In this document: positions 24,322 to 33,239 of the stretch, piece by piece
Position numbering within the stretch: the first letter of the stretch is position 1
Layout of the letters: each line of letters begins with the position of its first letter
Origin: UBA877 sp034436335
GTDB taxonomy: Bacteria > Chloroflexota > Anaerolineae > Anaerolineales > Villigracilaceae
Assembly (NCBI GenBank): GCA_034436335.1
Contig: DAOTVO010000048.1
Coordinates: 1 to 64,000, forward strand
Length of the DNA stretch: 64,000 bases
Direction: 5' to 3'
Translations under genes and position numbers: made by a program
Notes under the pieces: generated by a model
Database searches by the model: none
Told to the model about the DNA's origin: nothing
The model's input: only the letters and a program-made list of their open reading frames with translations

Positions 24322-25345
24322 TTAACAAGCGCACCGCGTTTTCGTAGTAGACCTTCTTCAACACGTCATCGGGCAGGCAGATGCCGTAGGCATACCAGCG
24401 CCCTTGCATGGGAACTTCGCCGGCGTTGTAGTTGAAGTATTCGTCGTCGGTTTCGAGGAAGCGGTAGTACAGGCGGTAGGCTTCCAGGTGCGGTCCAAAA
24501 TCGGAGCCGAAGAGGATACGGTCTTGGTATTGAAGAAAAAATCGCCGCGCGGTGTAGGGCTGCCGTCCCAGTTCGCCCAGGCGGGCGGAGATGTCAATGA
24601 AGTAGTTGGGGCAGTCGTCCAGCATGTTGCCCACCCAAGTCAGGTTTTCGCCGTAGCAGCCGGCGTGCGCGCCGATGAAGGTGGTGTTCGGATGGCGCTT
24701 CACCAGGCGGTGGAAGGACTCCATGATGTGCAGAAAAGGTGGGAAGGGCGGGCTGGTGAAAGCCCAATCGGGATGCTGACCGAGTTCCTCCCAGCGTTCG
24801 TTGGTCTCGTCAATCGGGTCGAAGAAGGCGGCGGGGTCGGCGACGTGAATCAAAACCGGCAGGTTCAACTCGCCCGCCGTCTGCCAGAGGGGGTCGAGGC
24901 GCGGGTCGTCCACTTCGACAAGTTTGCCGTGCTGGTCGCGGACGTGCAGCCCGAAGGGCTTCCAGATTTTCAGTCCTTCGGCGCCGCGCTCTTTCTGGAC
25001 CTTGAGCCGGGTTGCCGCCCATTGGGGGAAATCCTCGCCCAATTCGGACCACTTGCTCCAGTCCACGCCGCCGAAGATGAGGAAGCGCTCGGGGGCTTTG
25101 GCTTTGAAGTAGTCGAGGTGGGCGTTGAGGATGTCCTCGCCCCAGCCGCCGTCCAGGTCCACGTAGCGGACGACGCCGGCTTCATCGAGCAGGTCGAGCA
25201 GTTCGGGGAGGGGTTTTTTATCCCAGCCGCCACCGAACGGTTCGCCGAGATGGTTGTGAGCGTCGAAGACGGGGAAGCGCGGCTTTTCGACCAGGGTGGT
25301 TTTGGTCACAAGTTGGGAGCGGGGGCGGAAGTGTTGGAGGAGCAT
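24305..25345 (-). CDS. Amidohydrolase-family metal-dependent hydrolase (Amidohydro_2 type)
   Basis: A 346-residue TIM-barrel hydrolase. The first metal motif is FPVFDAHNHLGEP near residue 28, further ligands are in LPVLIHVADP and FIGAHAGCYGEN, and the last Asp is in ILFGSDFGPHLEA. The family includes decarboxylases, lactonases and amidohydrolases. In this locus a deacetylase or lactonase step would make sense, since no AgaA-type GalNAc-6-phosphate deacetylase is present, but that is speculation. The start codon abuts a repeat array with no visible Shine-Dalgarno. The last four residues are repeat-derived. Confidence 0.82.
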   Translation of the reverse strand: MLLQHFRPRSQLVTKTTLVEKPRFPVFDAHNHLGEPFGGGWDKKPLPELLDLLDEAGVVRYVDLDGGWGEDILNAHLDYFKAKAPERFLIFGGVDWSKWSELGEDFPQWAATRLKVQKERGAEGLKIWKPFGLHVRDQHGKLVEVDDPRLDPLWQTAGELNLPVLIHVADPAAFFDPIDETNERWEELGQHPDWAFTSPPFPPFLHIMESFHRLVKRHPNTTFIGAHAGCYGENLTWVGNMLDDCPNYFIDISARLGELGRQPYTARRFFLQYQDRILFGSDFGPHLEAYRLYYRFLETDDEYFNYNAGEVPMQGRWYAYGICLPDDVLKKVYYENAVRLLSRTTQ

Positions 25346-25472
25346 GGCGGTTATCAGTTATCAGTTATCAGTGAGCAGCGAGCAGTGAGCAGCGAGCAGT
25401 GAGCAGCGAGCAGTGAGCAGTGAGCGGTGAGCGGTGAGCAGTAAGCGGTGAGCAGTGAGCAGTGAGCAGTGA
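25346..25472. repeat. Heptamer tandem array (TTATCAG / GTGAGCA units)
   Basis: About 125 bases consist of 7-base units: first TTATCAG, then alternating AGTGAGC, AGCGAGC and AGTAAGC. It fills the gap between the DeoR gene and the amidohydrolase start and contains no gene. Its periodic length makes copy number likely to vary. Confidence 0.9.
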
Positions 25473-25484
25473 ACGGCAGGCAGG

Positions 25485-26258
25485 TCAGGCGAGGGTGACG
25501 GCGATGCCCATTTGGCGCAGGGATTCGATGAATTCGGCGGGGGCGGCGGAGTCGGTGACAAGGTGATGGATGCTGGAAAGGGGGGCGACGAAGGCAGTGG
25601 AAACGCTATCGAACTTGGTGTGGTCGGCTACCAGGATGACCTGGCGCCCGATTTTGAGAATGGCGCGGTCGGTGAGGGTTTCGGGCAGGTAGTCGCTGGT
25701 GAGACCGTGTTCGAGGCTGAGGGCGTGAACGCCGAGGATGACCTTGTCGGCGCGCAGTTCGGCGATGGCTTGCTCGGCGATATGCCCGACGAAGGAGAGT
25801 TCGCTCTGGCGCAGCAAGCCGCCGATGCCAATCAGGTGAATGCCCGGCAGATTCGCCAGCGTGTTCATCACCGGCAGGGAGTTGGTAATCACCGTCAGAT
25901 TTTGGCGGGCGGTCAGGCAGCGGGCAACTTCGAGGGTGGTGGTGCCGGAGGCGATGAAGACCGTCTCGCCATCTTCCACCAGCGCGGCGGCGGCTTGACC
26001 GATGCGCTGCTTCTCGAAGAATTGCTCCTGCTGGCGCTGCAAGAGCGGCGCCTCGGGCGGCGCCTGCTTAATCGCCACTGCCCCGCCATGCACGCGCTGA
26101 ATCTTGCCCTGTTCAGCCAGGGCTTCCAGGTCGCGGCGAGCGGTGGCCTCGCTGATGTCGAAGGTCTCACACAGTTCGGCCACGCTGATGCGCTGGTTGC
26201 GGGCGAGGATTTGTAGAATTTGAGTCTGTCGTTCAGGGCTAGAAAGAATGTTGTTCAT
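25485..26258 (-). CDS. DeoR/GlpR-family transcriptional regulator
   Basis: A 257-residue repressor: N-terminal winged helix (ERQTQILQILARNQRISVAE, then LCETFDISEATARRDLEALA and IQRVHGGA) and the C-terminal DeoRC sensor domain (IFIASGTTTLEVARCL, ITNSLPVMNTL, VILVADHTKFD). DeoR members sense phosphorylated sugars; AgaR of the galactosamine pathway is one. It is the first gene of the minus-strand sugar locus and most likely represses it in the absence of a sugar phosphate such as tagatose or galactosamine 6-phosphate. Confidence 0.93.
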   Translation of the reverse strand: MNNILSSPERQTQILQILARNQRISVAELCETFDISEATARRDLEALAEQGKIQRVHGGAVAIKQAPPEAPLLQRQQEQFFEKQRIGQAAAALVEDGETVFIASGTTTLEVARCLTARQNLTVITNSLPVMNTLANLPGIHLIGIGGLLRQSELSFVGHIAEQAIAELRADKVILGVHALSLEHGLTSDYLPETLTDRAILKIGRQVILVADHTKFDSVSTAFVAPLSSIHHLVTDSAAPAEFIESLRQMGIAVTLA

Positions 26259-26264
26259 GTAGAT

Positions 26265-26327
26265 CGCTCTTAATCAATCGCAACCGCTCAAAACCAATCA
26301 TATTCTCGCGTGTTTTATGAGCGATTT
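26265..26327. promoter_or_regulatory. Candidate DeoR operator region upstream of the regulator
   Basis: Two direct repeats, CGCTCTTAATCAATC at 26265 and CGCTCAAAACCAATC at 26285, are spaced 20 bases apart, about two helical turns. A reversed core GAGCGATT occurs near 26319. They lie just upstream of the deoR start, where autoregulatory DeoR sites are usual. No footprint data exist; this is pattern-based. Confidence 0.45.
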
Positions 26328-26356
26328 CAAGTGACAAATGTCATGAATCGAGAGCG

Positions 26357-26391
26357 AATCAAAAAACTCACCCCGATGGAGCGGGGTGAGT
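26357..26391 (-). terminator. Intrinsic terminator of the peroxiredoxin gene
   Basis: On the minus strand ACTCACCCC pairs with GGGGTGAGT and is followed by T6. It lies 26 bases after the peroxiredoxin stop. Confidence 0.92.
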
Positions 26392-26416
26392 CTGTAATCG
26401 AGCGAGGCGGGAGTAA

Positions 26417-27133
26417 TTATTTTTTGAGGACGGTCTTCAGCACGGTCTCTTTGGGCAGCGGCTTGGTGCAGAAGAACCAGTCGTGGCAGGTGACGTCCTT
26501 CTCTTTGCCTTCCATGCGGTCCTTGGCCACGCCGCAGGAGCCGGCGGGAGGCACAATCACGTCCTCGCTGGGCTGCCAGTCGGCGGGGGTGGCGATGCCA
26601 AAGGCGTCGGCGGTCTGCATGGCGATCAGGGCGCGGTACAGTTCGTCGAAGTTGCGGCCCAGGCTGAGCGGGTAGTAGATGATGGCGCGGATGATGCCCT
26701 TCGGGTCAATGAAGAAGACGGCGCGCACGGCCTTGGTGGAACTCTCGCCGGGCTGAATCATGCCGTACTTTTTGGCCACTTCCATAGTGATGTCTTCGAT
26801 GAGCGGGAACTTGACCTCGACATCTTTCATGCCCTTGTATTCGATTTTCTCTTTGATGGTGCGCAGCCAGGCGATGTGGCTGTAGAGACCGTCCACCGAG
26901 AGGCCGACCAGTTTGCAGTTGGCCTCGGCAAACTTCTCTTCCAGCGTGGCGAAGGTCATGAACTCGGAGGTGCAGACCGGGGTGAAATCAGCCGGGTGGC
27001 TGAAGAGGATGACCCAACTGCCCTTGTAATCTTCAGGGAAGTTGATGGGGCCTTGGGTGGTGACGGCCTTGAAGGCCGGGGCGGGGTCGCCGATGCGCGG
27101 CATGGGAGTAATTTGGGTTTCGGGGGTGTCCAT
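26417..27133 (-). CDS. Peroxiredoxin, Prx6/archaeal type
   Basis: A 238-residue thiol peroxidase. The peroxidatic Cys is in HPADFTPVCTSE near residue 50; the long C-terminal arm of the Prx6 group is present with additional Cys in GSCGVAK and VTCHDWFFC that may act as resolving residues. It reduces hydrogen peroxide and organic peroxides. The start at 27133 (MDTPETQ) follows AAAGGAG; an upstream extension would overlap the Fur gene. It lies 22 bases after that regulator and is probably in its regulon. Confidence 0.95.
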   Translation of the reverse strand: MDTPETQITPMPRIGDPAPAFKAVTTQGPINFPEDYKGSWVILFSHPADFTPVCTSEFMTFATLEEKFAEANCKLVGLSVDGLYSHIAWLRTIKEKIEYKGMKDVEVKFPLIEDITMEVAKKYGMIQPGESSTKAVRAVFFIDPKGIIRAIIYYPLSLGRNFDELYRALIAMQTADAFGIATPADWQPSEDVIVPPAGSCGVAKDRMEGKEKDVTCHDWFFCTKPLPKETVLKTVLKK

Positions 27134-27155
27134 TTGTGTTTCTCCTTTTTGAAAC

Positions 27156-27593
27156 TTATAGAACTCTGGTTTTTTGACAATCGGGGCAAAGCCCATAGAA
27201 CATCATCCGCGCGCCAAGCAGTTGATAGCCGGAAGCGCGGCTGATTTCGCCGTCCAGCGCCTCGATTTGCGGCGCGGGGAGGTCCATGATGCGGTGGCAG
27301 GAAATACAGGCCAGGTTGATGTGCGGCGAGGTGTCGGCGTCGTAGTGGACGTTGTCGTCGCCGCAATCGCCCAGGGCGTTGACCTGACCCAGTTCGACCA
27401 GCACCTTGAGGGTGTTGTAGACCGTCATCGCCGAGAGCGAGGGATATTCCGGCCGCAAGTGTTCGTAAATCATGGCGGCGGTGGGATGCTCGTGGCTCTC
27501 GGCCAGGAAACGGCAAATCGCCAGTCGCTGCGGCGTCAGGCGCAGGCCGGCTTGTTTCAGGGCGGAGGCCAGGGATGTGGAGCGGGAATTCAT
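27156..27593 (-). CDS. perR: Fur-family regulator, PerR-like
   Basis: A 145-residue Fur protein: winged helix with RLTPQRLAICRFLAESHEHP and SAMTVYNTLKVLVELG, then the metal-binding part HYDADTSPHINLACISCHRI and CPDCQ. Two CxxC pairs form the structural zinc site. Pairing with a peroxiredoxin points to a peroxide sensor (PerR) rather than an iron regulator; the regulatory metal ligands cannot be separated by eye. The gene starts at an ATG next to an AT-rich region holding a PerR-box-like sequence. Confidence 0.9.
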   Translation of the reverse strand: MNSRSTSLASALKQAGLRLTPQRLAICRFLAESHEHPTAAMIYEHLRPEYPSLSAMTVYNTLKVLVELGQVNALGDCGDDNVHYDADTSPHINLACISCHRIMDLPAPQIEALDGEISRASGYQLLGARMMFYGLCPDCQKTRVL

Positions 27594-27619
27594 TCTTTAT
27601 ACTCTTTATAGATTTGTAC

Positions 27620-27633
27620 TTATTATAAAATAA
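27620..27633. promoter_or_regulatory. Candidate Fur/PerR box
   Basis: TTATTATAAAATAA is a near-perfect AT-rich inverted repeat resembling the TTATAAT-type Per box. It lies between the divergent perR-like and rhomboid genes, where autoregulation would be expected. Confidence 0.4.
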
Positions 27634-27698
27634 ATGCGCAATTTGTCAAGTCCTTTCTTTCGAGCGGTTTGGAGTACAATTCTTTGTAGGAGATACCC

Positions 27699-28385
<687 letters not shown>

Positions 28386-28394
28386 AAGGGGAGG

Positions 28395-28568
28395 CGAGGA
28401 GGAAAATCTTGATAATGGGCAGCACCAGCGCTTGAACGGCCTGGCACAACTGACCTTCCGTCTGCTCGCCGCCACCCGCCGCTCCACTTGCTCGATCAGG
28501 CCGATTTCCCGGCCGATCTCCGCCACGATGCCTAGATGATCCAGCCTGCGTGTCTCATAACTCTCCAT
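28395..28568 (-). pseudogene. Transposase N-terminal remnant (IS1634/DUF4277 type)
   Basis: The minus strand begins MESYETRRLDHLGIVAEIGR, which is the characteristic opening of IS1634-type transposases (DUF4277), and continues IGLIEQVERRVAAS. After about 35 residues the frame shifts to QAVQALVLPIIKIF and then ends. Only this N-terminal scrap survives; no inverted repeats or target duplication were found. Confidence 0.7.
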
Positions 28569-28625
28569 TCCCCAAGCCTATCCCATAATTGCCCCCGCCG
28601 CTATTTTTGAGGGGCGGAATGTGGG

Positions 28626-28841
28626 TTGACGACTCTCATGCGCCATCCGGGCGAGGTCATCTCTGCCGAAGACTTGGTGCGCGAAGTGTGGGGACCGCAA
28701 TACGCCAACGAGATTGGCTTTGTGCGCCGCTCTATCTGGCATCTGCGCCAAAAGGTGGAAAAGGCACCAGAAAATCCGAAATACATCCACAACGTGCGCG
28801 GGCTTGGGTATCGTTTTGAAGCCAAGTGGGACAACTGCTAG
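28626..28841 (+). pseudogene. Orphan C-terminal winged-helix fragment of an OmpR/PhoB-type response regulator
   Basis: 71 residues read LMRHPGEVISAEDLVREVWG, then VRRSIWHLRQKVE and YIHNVRGLGYRFEA, the typical end of an OmpR-type DNA-binding domain. The receiver domain and the first half of the winged helix are missing and there is no plausible start or ribosome binding site. The last residues and the TAG stop lie in a TAGGACA-family palindrome. It is a truncated relic next to transposase debris. Confidence 0.8.
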
Positions 28842-28853
28842 CAGTGGTCCTAC
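28826..28853. repeat. TAGGACA-family palindrome giving stop codons to both convergent frames
   Basis: GTGGGACAACTGC and GCAGTGGTCCTAC form imperfect mirror arms. TAG at 28839-28841 stops the plus-strand winged-helix fragment and TAG (minus strand) at 28850-28852 stops the beta-helix gene. Confidence 0.9.
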
Positions 28854-30328
28854 TGCTCATACGCCCCGAGGTCCGGCGGAGCGGCGCGCGGACGCCCCTC
28901 CAGGTCAACGGCTGGAGCGCCGTCGGGGGTGCCCGTTCCCAGGGCCGGGCTGCCGGCTTGCAGGTGATAGTCGCCCGTCTCGCCCCAGGCCGGGCGGACG
29001 AAGCGCGGGTCGCCGCAGAAATTCGCCGCGCCCAGCGAGGCGAGGTCGGCGCAGGTGTAGGTCTGTTCGCCGTGAATCAGCAAGATGTCGTTCTGCGGAA
29101 AGAAGAACAGGGTGTGGTCAAGCGTGAGCGTGCTGGCCGGGGCGAGGTAGATGGGCGATTCGGGGCCACGCGCGCTGAAGATGACGTTGCGCATCGTGAC
29201 ATGGGCAGGGACGTTGGGGAAGTCATACTGCACGTACATCAGGTAGTTGTGGCCGAGGAAGTCGTCCACGGTGACGTTGATAATCTCGAACTGGGCGCCG
29301 GCCTGCTCTTCGGGGGCGATGACGATGGCCGCCCAGGGGGTCGGGTCGGGGTTCCCGTCGCCGCGGCCGTAGATGAGCGTGTTCTCGACCCGGCTGCCGG
29401 GACCCCACAGTTTGACGCCGTCGCAGGAGTTGTTGGCCACAATCGTCTGGCGGATGGTGGTGTTGGCGGCCTTTGAGTCCAGGCCGTCGCCGTAGTTGTG
29501 TTCGGCGAGGACGCCCTCGAGCAGGATGGGGCCCTGCGATGGTTCGATGCCGAAGCCATCCGGGCGGTCGTAGGGACGGTTGGCGCCGTCGCCGCCCTGG
29601 TAGTAGTGTCCGCTCCAGGAGAGGGAGGTGTTGCGGATGATCACGTTCCGCCAGCCGCCGGCCTCGCCGGCCGGGCCGCCCAGCGCGCCGAAGCCGGCGT
29701 ACTCGATGCGCGAATTCAGGATTTGCAGGTCGTCCACGTCCTGGATGTTCATGCCGAATTCGTCCACGTGGTGGATATAGAGGTCCTCAAGGATAATGTG
29801 GGCGGCGGGCGCGCCCAGGATTTCGAGTCCGTCGCGGAACCAGGCTGCCTGGCCGTGGGCTGAGTCGTCGTGGGTGATTTCGAGGTTGGCGAGGCGCACG
29901 TAACGGACGCCGGCCAGGTTGACGGCGGTCATCAGGTTCTCGCCTCCAGCCAGGACGGGGCGGTCCCCCTCCTCGCCTCGGATGGTGATCCAGGCCTCGG
30001 GGGCGCCGGAGGGCGGGGTGAGGATGTCGGCGTCGTATTCCGTCAAGACGTAGCGCCCGCCCTGAATGATGAGCGTGTCGCCCGGCCGGAGTTGGCGCGA
30101 GGCGTAGCCGGGACTGGCCCAGGGCTGCTCGCGCGTGCCGGGGTTCGAGTCCGAGCCGTTCGGGGCGACGTAGTAGGTCTGGCCGGGGCCGGAGGGAAGA
30201 GACGTTGCCTCGCCCGATTCGGGCGCGTTGTCGGTCTCGATCATTGGAGCCGAGGGTATGGATAGATTACATGCCGTCAGAAAGAGAATAGCGCCCAGCG
30301 ACACGAGCACGCTCATTTTCTGGTTCAT
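28850..30328 (-). CDS. Secreted parallel beta-helix lipoprotein
   Basis: A 492-residue lipoprotein with lipobox FLTACNL. The mature region opens with YYVAPNGSDSNPGTREQPWA, the standard start of right-handed beta-helix (pectate-lyase-like) proteins, and continues with repeated rungs rich in Asn and Ile/Val such as IILEDLYIHHVDEFGMNIQD and VIIRNTSLSWSGHYY. The end (LQAGSPALGTG, DLEGRPR, DLGAYEQ) is also family typical. Polysaccharide lyase or sugar-binding activity is possible; no lyase-specific catalytic set was identified. The stop is supplied by a palindromic repeat. Confidence 0.85.
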   Translation of the reverse strand: MNQKMSVLVSLGAILFLTACNLSIPSAPMIETDNAPESGEATSLPSGPGQTYYVAPNGSDSNPGTREQPWASPGYASRQLRPGDTLIIQGGRYVLTEYDADILTPPSGAPEAWITIRGEEGDRPVLAGGENLMTAVNLAGVRYVRLANLEITHDDSAHGQAAWFRDGLEILGAPAAHIILEDLYIHHVDEFGMNIQDVDDLQILNSRIEYAGFGALGGPAGEAGGWRNVIIRNTSLSWSGHYYQGGDGANRPYDRPDGFGIEPSQGPILLEGVLAEHNYGDGLDSKAANTTIRQTIVANNSCDGVKLWGPGSRVENTLIYGRGDGNPDPTPWAAIVIAPEEQAGAQFEIINVTVDDFLGHNYLMYVQYDFPNVPAHVTMRNVIFSARGPESPIYLAPASTLTLDHTLFFFPQNDILLIHGEQTYTCADLASLGAANFCGDPRFVRPAWGETGDYHLQAGSPALGTGTPDGAPAVDLEGRPRAAPPDLGAYEQ

Positions 30329-30345
30329 GAGGGTATCTCTTATGA

Positions 30346-31116
30346 TCATCGGCAATCTACTTCATGAAATGCGCTCCACTCGGAGAAGATGGCGACAGGG
30401 GAGAGAATCTCGATGCGGATTCGGTAACTGCCATCTCCCGTGACCCGCCACTCGCCTTCCACGGTGTACGTTCCGGCGGCGACCTCGAGAGAATGCTCCG
30501 GCCCGACGAAGTTGTCGCTGCGATGCCAGCGATAGTGTAGTATACCACTTTCTTCGCCGCTCAGGGTAATCTCAGCCCAGACGCGAAAGGTGTGCGGGCA
30601 GGTCCCCTGCCAGGGTTCGGAGGGCACAAAAGCGCGGACGGAGGTCACCGTCAAGGGCTGCGGAGTTGGGGAGGGCGGCGGGGTCATCTCTGGCAGGAGA
30701 AGCGCATCCCCGCCAACAAGGGTGGCATATTCGCCCCACAGCCAGCACAGCCCTGTTCCGTGCGGTGTTCGGATGATCCAGTAGTTGGCGGCCGGATAGC
30801 GCCCAACCGCCTCGGCAGTTTCTCCGACGTTAAGAACATCGAGCAGGTCATACTCCCTTCCCGGGCCAGCGCGGCAATTGGTGGCTGCGGAGACGGTCAA
30901 CAACACAGGCTGGGGCAGCGGGGTGACGAAAACCGTAGGCGAAGGGCTGGCGGAAGGGCTGGCAGGCAGATTCGCTCCAGCCGCAGCGGTGACGGTCTGG
31001 GCGACCAACGTGTCAATGACGCTCATCGGCGTCGGGCCTGCGGCTGGCGGCAGGCCGCAGGCCATGACCACCAGAATGCAGAGCAATACAACGGCAAGAG
31101 GACGTTTTCGGTTCAT
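30346..31116 (-). CDS. SH3b-domain lipoprotein
   Basis: A 256-residue lipoprotein with lipobox VVMACGL and a Pro/Ser linker. Residues about 72-135 form a bacterial SH3 domain (TNCRAGPGREYDLLDVLNVG, YWIIRTPHGTGLCWLWGEY). The C-terminal 95 residues (WQGTCPHTFRVWAEITLSGE, HYRWHRSDNF, GEWRVTGDGSYRIRIEI) look like an Ig-like beta-sandwich. SH3b domains often bind cell-wall or surface polymers. It lies 29 bases after the FGE-type lipoprotein gene and probably in one transcript with it. Confidence 0.83.
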   Translation of the reverse strand: MNRKRPLAVVLLCILVVMACGLPPAAGPTPMSVIDTLVAQTVTAAAGANLPASPSASPSPTVFVTPLPQPVLLTVSAATNCRAGPGREYDLLDVLNVGETAEAVGRYPAANYWIIRTPHGTGLCWLWGEYATLVGGDALLLPEMTPPPSPTPQPLTVTSVRAFVPSEPWQGTCPHTFRVWAEITLSGEESGILHYRWHRSDNFVGPEHSLEVAAGTYTVEGEWRVTGDGSYRIRIEILSPVAIFSEWSAFHEVDCR

Positions 31117-31145
31117 CTGCGTTTCTCCAAAAGGGAATGAACTGG

Positions 31146-33239
31146 CTACGGGCTTTTACATACCCCGGCAGCGCTATCCCACCAGCAGGATTCCGGCGGC
31201 AGACCGTGCTCTTTGCAGGTATCCGGCGTGGTGTACTGGTTGCAGGGATCCACCGGTTGCGGTTCTTCGGGCTGTTGTGGCGCTTCGCAGGGCAGGAAGC
31301 CGGCGCGCGGGAATTCTTGACAATGCTCTACCCCTCCGATGGTCAGGCAAATCGTCATCGGGCACTCGGTGGTCGGCTCCGGGCAATAGCAGTACAACCA
31401 GGAGGGATGTCCGCCCACGGGAACGCAGGCGCAGGTGTTCTCGCAGTCATACACTCGATACCCGTTCAGTCGGTCTTGTAGGTCGGAGAGACCGGTGTCG
31501 ATGGTGACGAAAGCGATGTTTTCATTCTGGCAGCCGTAGCCGAGCAGTTGCCAGGATATATCAGGAGGCAGACAATTTGCCGGATAGGGCAGGCTCACGA
31601 AATGCGGGCAGGCGGATTCGGCACAAAAGTGGAAAGTGAGATTCCCGTCGGGGTCTGGCTGGAAAGGTACTGTTCCCGGGCAGATCAGGACCACATCTTG
31701 TGGCGGCCCGCCCGGCGGCTCATAAATACGTGTGCAATCGGACGGGACGGTCCATCCGCCGACGATCCCTTCGCCGCTGCCGATCAAAACATGCGTCAAC
31801 TCCTCCTCCACCCATTCTATGAGCGCCGGATCGTTCGATTTGCAGACCAGGTCAATGCTGGCCGCCTGGTTGCACACCACATCGCAGCCGGTCATCCAGT
31901 TTTCGCTGGTGCAGTGAGTCTCTTGGAGCACGTACAACTCCCTGCAAGCAACAGCCCGGTTGGTCGCCCTGTCCATCGTACAGACCTGGGCGACATAGTA
32001 TCTATCGCCCATGCCGCCGGGGCGGGTTCCCAGACGGTCGGCAGGCCCGGCGCAGTGGAGCAAGTGTTGGGTGGAATCGTATGCGCAGGGGAAAGTATCG
32101 GCGCCGGTCGAGTAAAGTGCACCGCTGAAACGGTAGGCATTCTCGAACTCTTCCGAGACATCGAAGCGGATGTGAAGATGAACGTTGCCGCTTGCATCCG
32201 GGCAGGTCGAAAAGACTTCTGCCAGTTCGGCCCAAAGATCGGGATTCTCTCCTATCCTGGCTCCCACCTGCGATGGTCCGGAGGAATCGGGCAAGGCGTG
32301 TCCCGGCGCCGGCAGGGTCAGGTCAATGGGCCAGGATTCGGTTTGAGCCACGCAGCGAAAGCCGAGATCATCATAGGGGAAGTGAGAATGAGCAAAGGCG
32401 CGCGCCGTAGCGCGGACGTCCTGCGGGTAAGAGTTCCAACTGCCGCCGCGCACCACCTTGAAGGGTTGCTCCGGATTCGAAGGGGTGAACGGCCCGAACG
32501 GATTGGCCGCCGGCGAAGCGGCGTAGTAGTCGGCGCCGTACCAATCGTTGACCCATTCCCAGACGTTGCCGGACATGTCGAGCAGGCCAAACGGGCTGAT
32601 CCCCAGCGGATAGGCACCTACTTGGCGCGTATCCGGTGGGGTAAGACAGCCGAACATGTTGAGGCGGTCGCAGGCCGGGCCGGGATCGTCCCCCCAGGGA
32701 TAGAGAAATCCTTCGGCGCCGCGCGCAGCCAGTTCCCACTCGGCCTCGGTTGGCAGGCGTCCGCCCGCCCAATGGCAGTAGTCGCGCGCCATGTTCCAGT
32801 CCACGCCAACGACCGGGTAGTCGGCATAGGCCGGGTCGTTGTAGTGCGAGGTGGGGCCGTTGGGCAGCGGCTGGACGGGGAAACAGGCGCCGGCGCGCAC
32901 GCATTCGGCGTACATGCGGTTAGTGACCTCGCGGGTGTAGATGTAAAAACCATCCAAACTGACCTGGTGAGCGGGGTGTTCGTCGTCGTCTGCCAGGGTG
33001 TCGCTGGCTGCAGCGCCCATGACGAAGGTCGTCGGCGGAATGTAGGTGACGGCGGCGCCGTCGGTGTTGGTCGGGCCGGGGCTGCCGCCGGTTGCCCCGC
33101 CTTCCCATGTCTGCTGAACGGGCATGTCGGTTGGACCCCCGCCATCGGAGCGGCTGAGATTGCAGGCGCCCAACAGCGCCATCAGGATGAAAATCATCAG
33201 AATTGGGCCGCGCCAGGCGGTCAGAAACGGCCTGTTCAT
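31146..33239 (-). CDS. FGE-sulfatase-domain lipoprotein with long Cys-rich C-terminus
   Basis: A 697-residue lipoprotein (lipobox LLGACNL). Residues about 65-290 form a formylglycine-generating-enzyme-type domain: FVMGAAASDTLADDDEHPAH, GFYIYTREVTNRMYAECV, PVVGVDWNMARDYCHWAGGR, LPTEAEWELAARG, MSGNVWEWVNDWY, VRGGSWN and LGFRCVAQ. Such lipoproteins are usually not active FGE enzymes. About 370 residues follow, with some 30 Cys and no family I recognise, ending in DPCNQYTTPDTCKEHGLPPE. AGGAGG precedes the ATG at 33239. Confidence 0.83.
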   Translation of the reverse strand: MNRPFLTAWRGPILMIFILMALLGACNLSRSDGGGPTDMPVQQTWEGGATGGSPGPTNTDGAAVTYIPPTTFVMGAAASDTLADDDEHPAHQVSLDGFYIYTREVTNRMYAECVRAGACFPVQPLPNGPTSHYNDPAYADYPVVGVDWNMARDYCHWAGGRLPTEAEWELAARGAEGFLYPWGDDPGPACDRLNMFGCLTPPDTRQVGAYPLGISPFGLLDMSGNVWEWVNDWYGADYYAASPAANPFGPFTPSNPEQPFKVVRGGSWNSYPQDVRATARAFAHSHFPYDDLGFRCVAQTESWPIDLTLPAPGHALPDSSGPSQVGARIGENPDLWAELAEVFSTCPDASGNVHLHIRFDVSEEFENAYRFSGALYSTGADTFPCAYDSTQHLLHCAGPADRLGTRPGGMGDRYYVAQVCTMDRATNRAVACRELYVLQETHCTSENWMTGCDVVCNQAASIDLVCKSNDPALIEWVEEELTHVLIGSGEGIVGGWTVPSDCTRIYEPPGGPPQDVVLICPGTVPFQPDPDGNLTFHFCAESACPHFVSLPYPANCLPPDISWQLLGYGCQNENIAFVTIDTGLSDLQDRLNGYRVYDCENTCACVPVGGHPSWLYCYCPEPTTECPMTICLTIGGVEHCQEFPRAGFLPCEAPQQPEEPQPVDPCNQYTTPDTCKEHGLPPESCWWDSAAGVCKSP

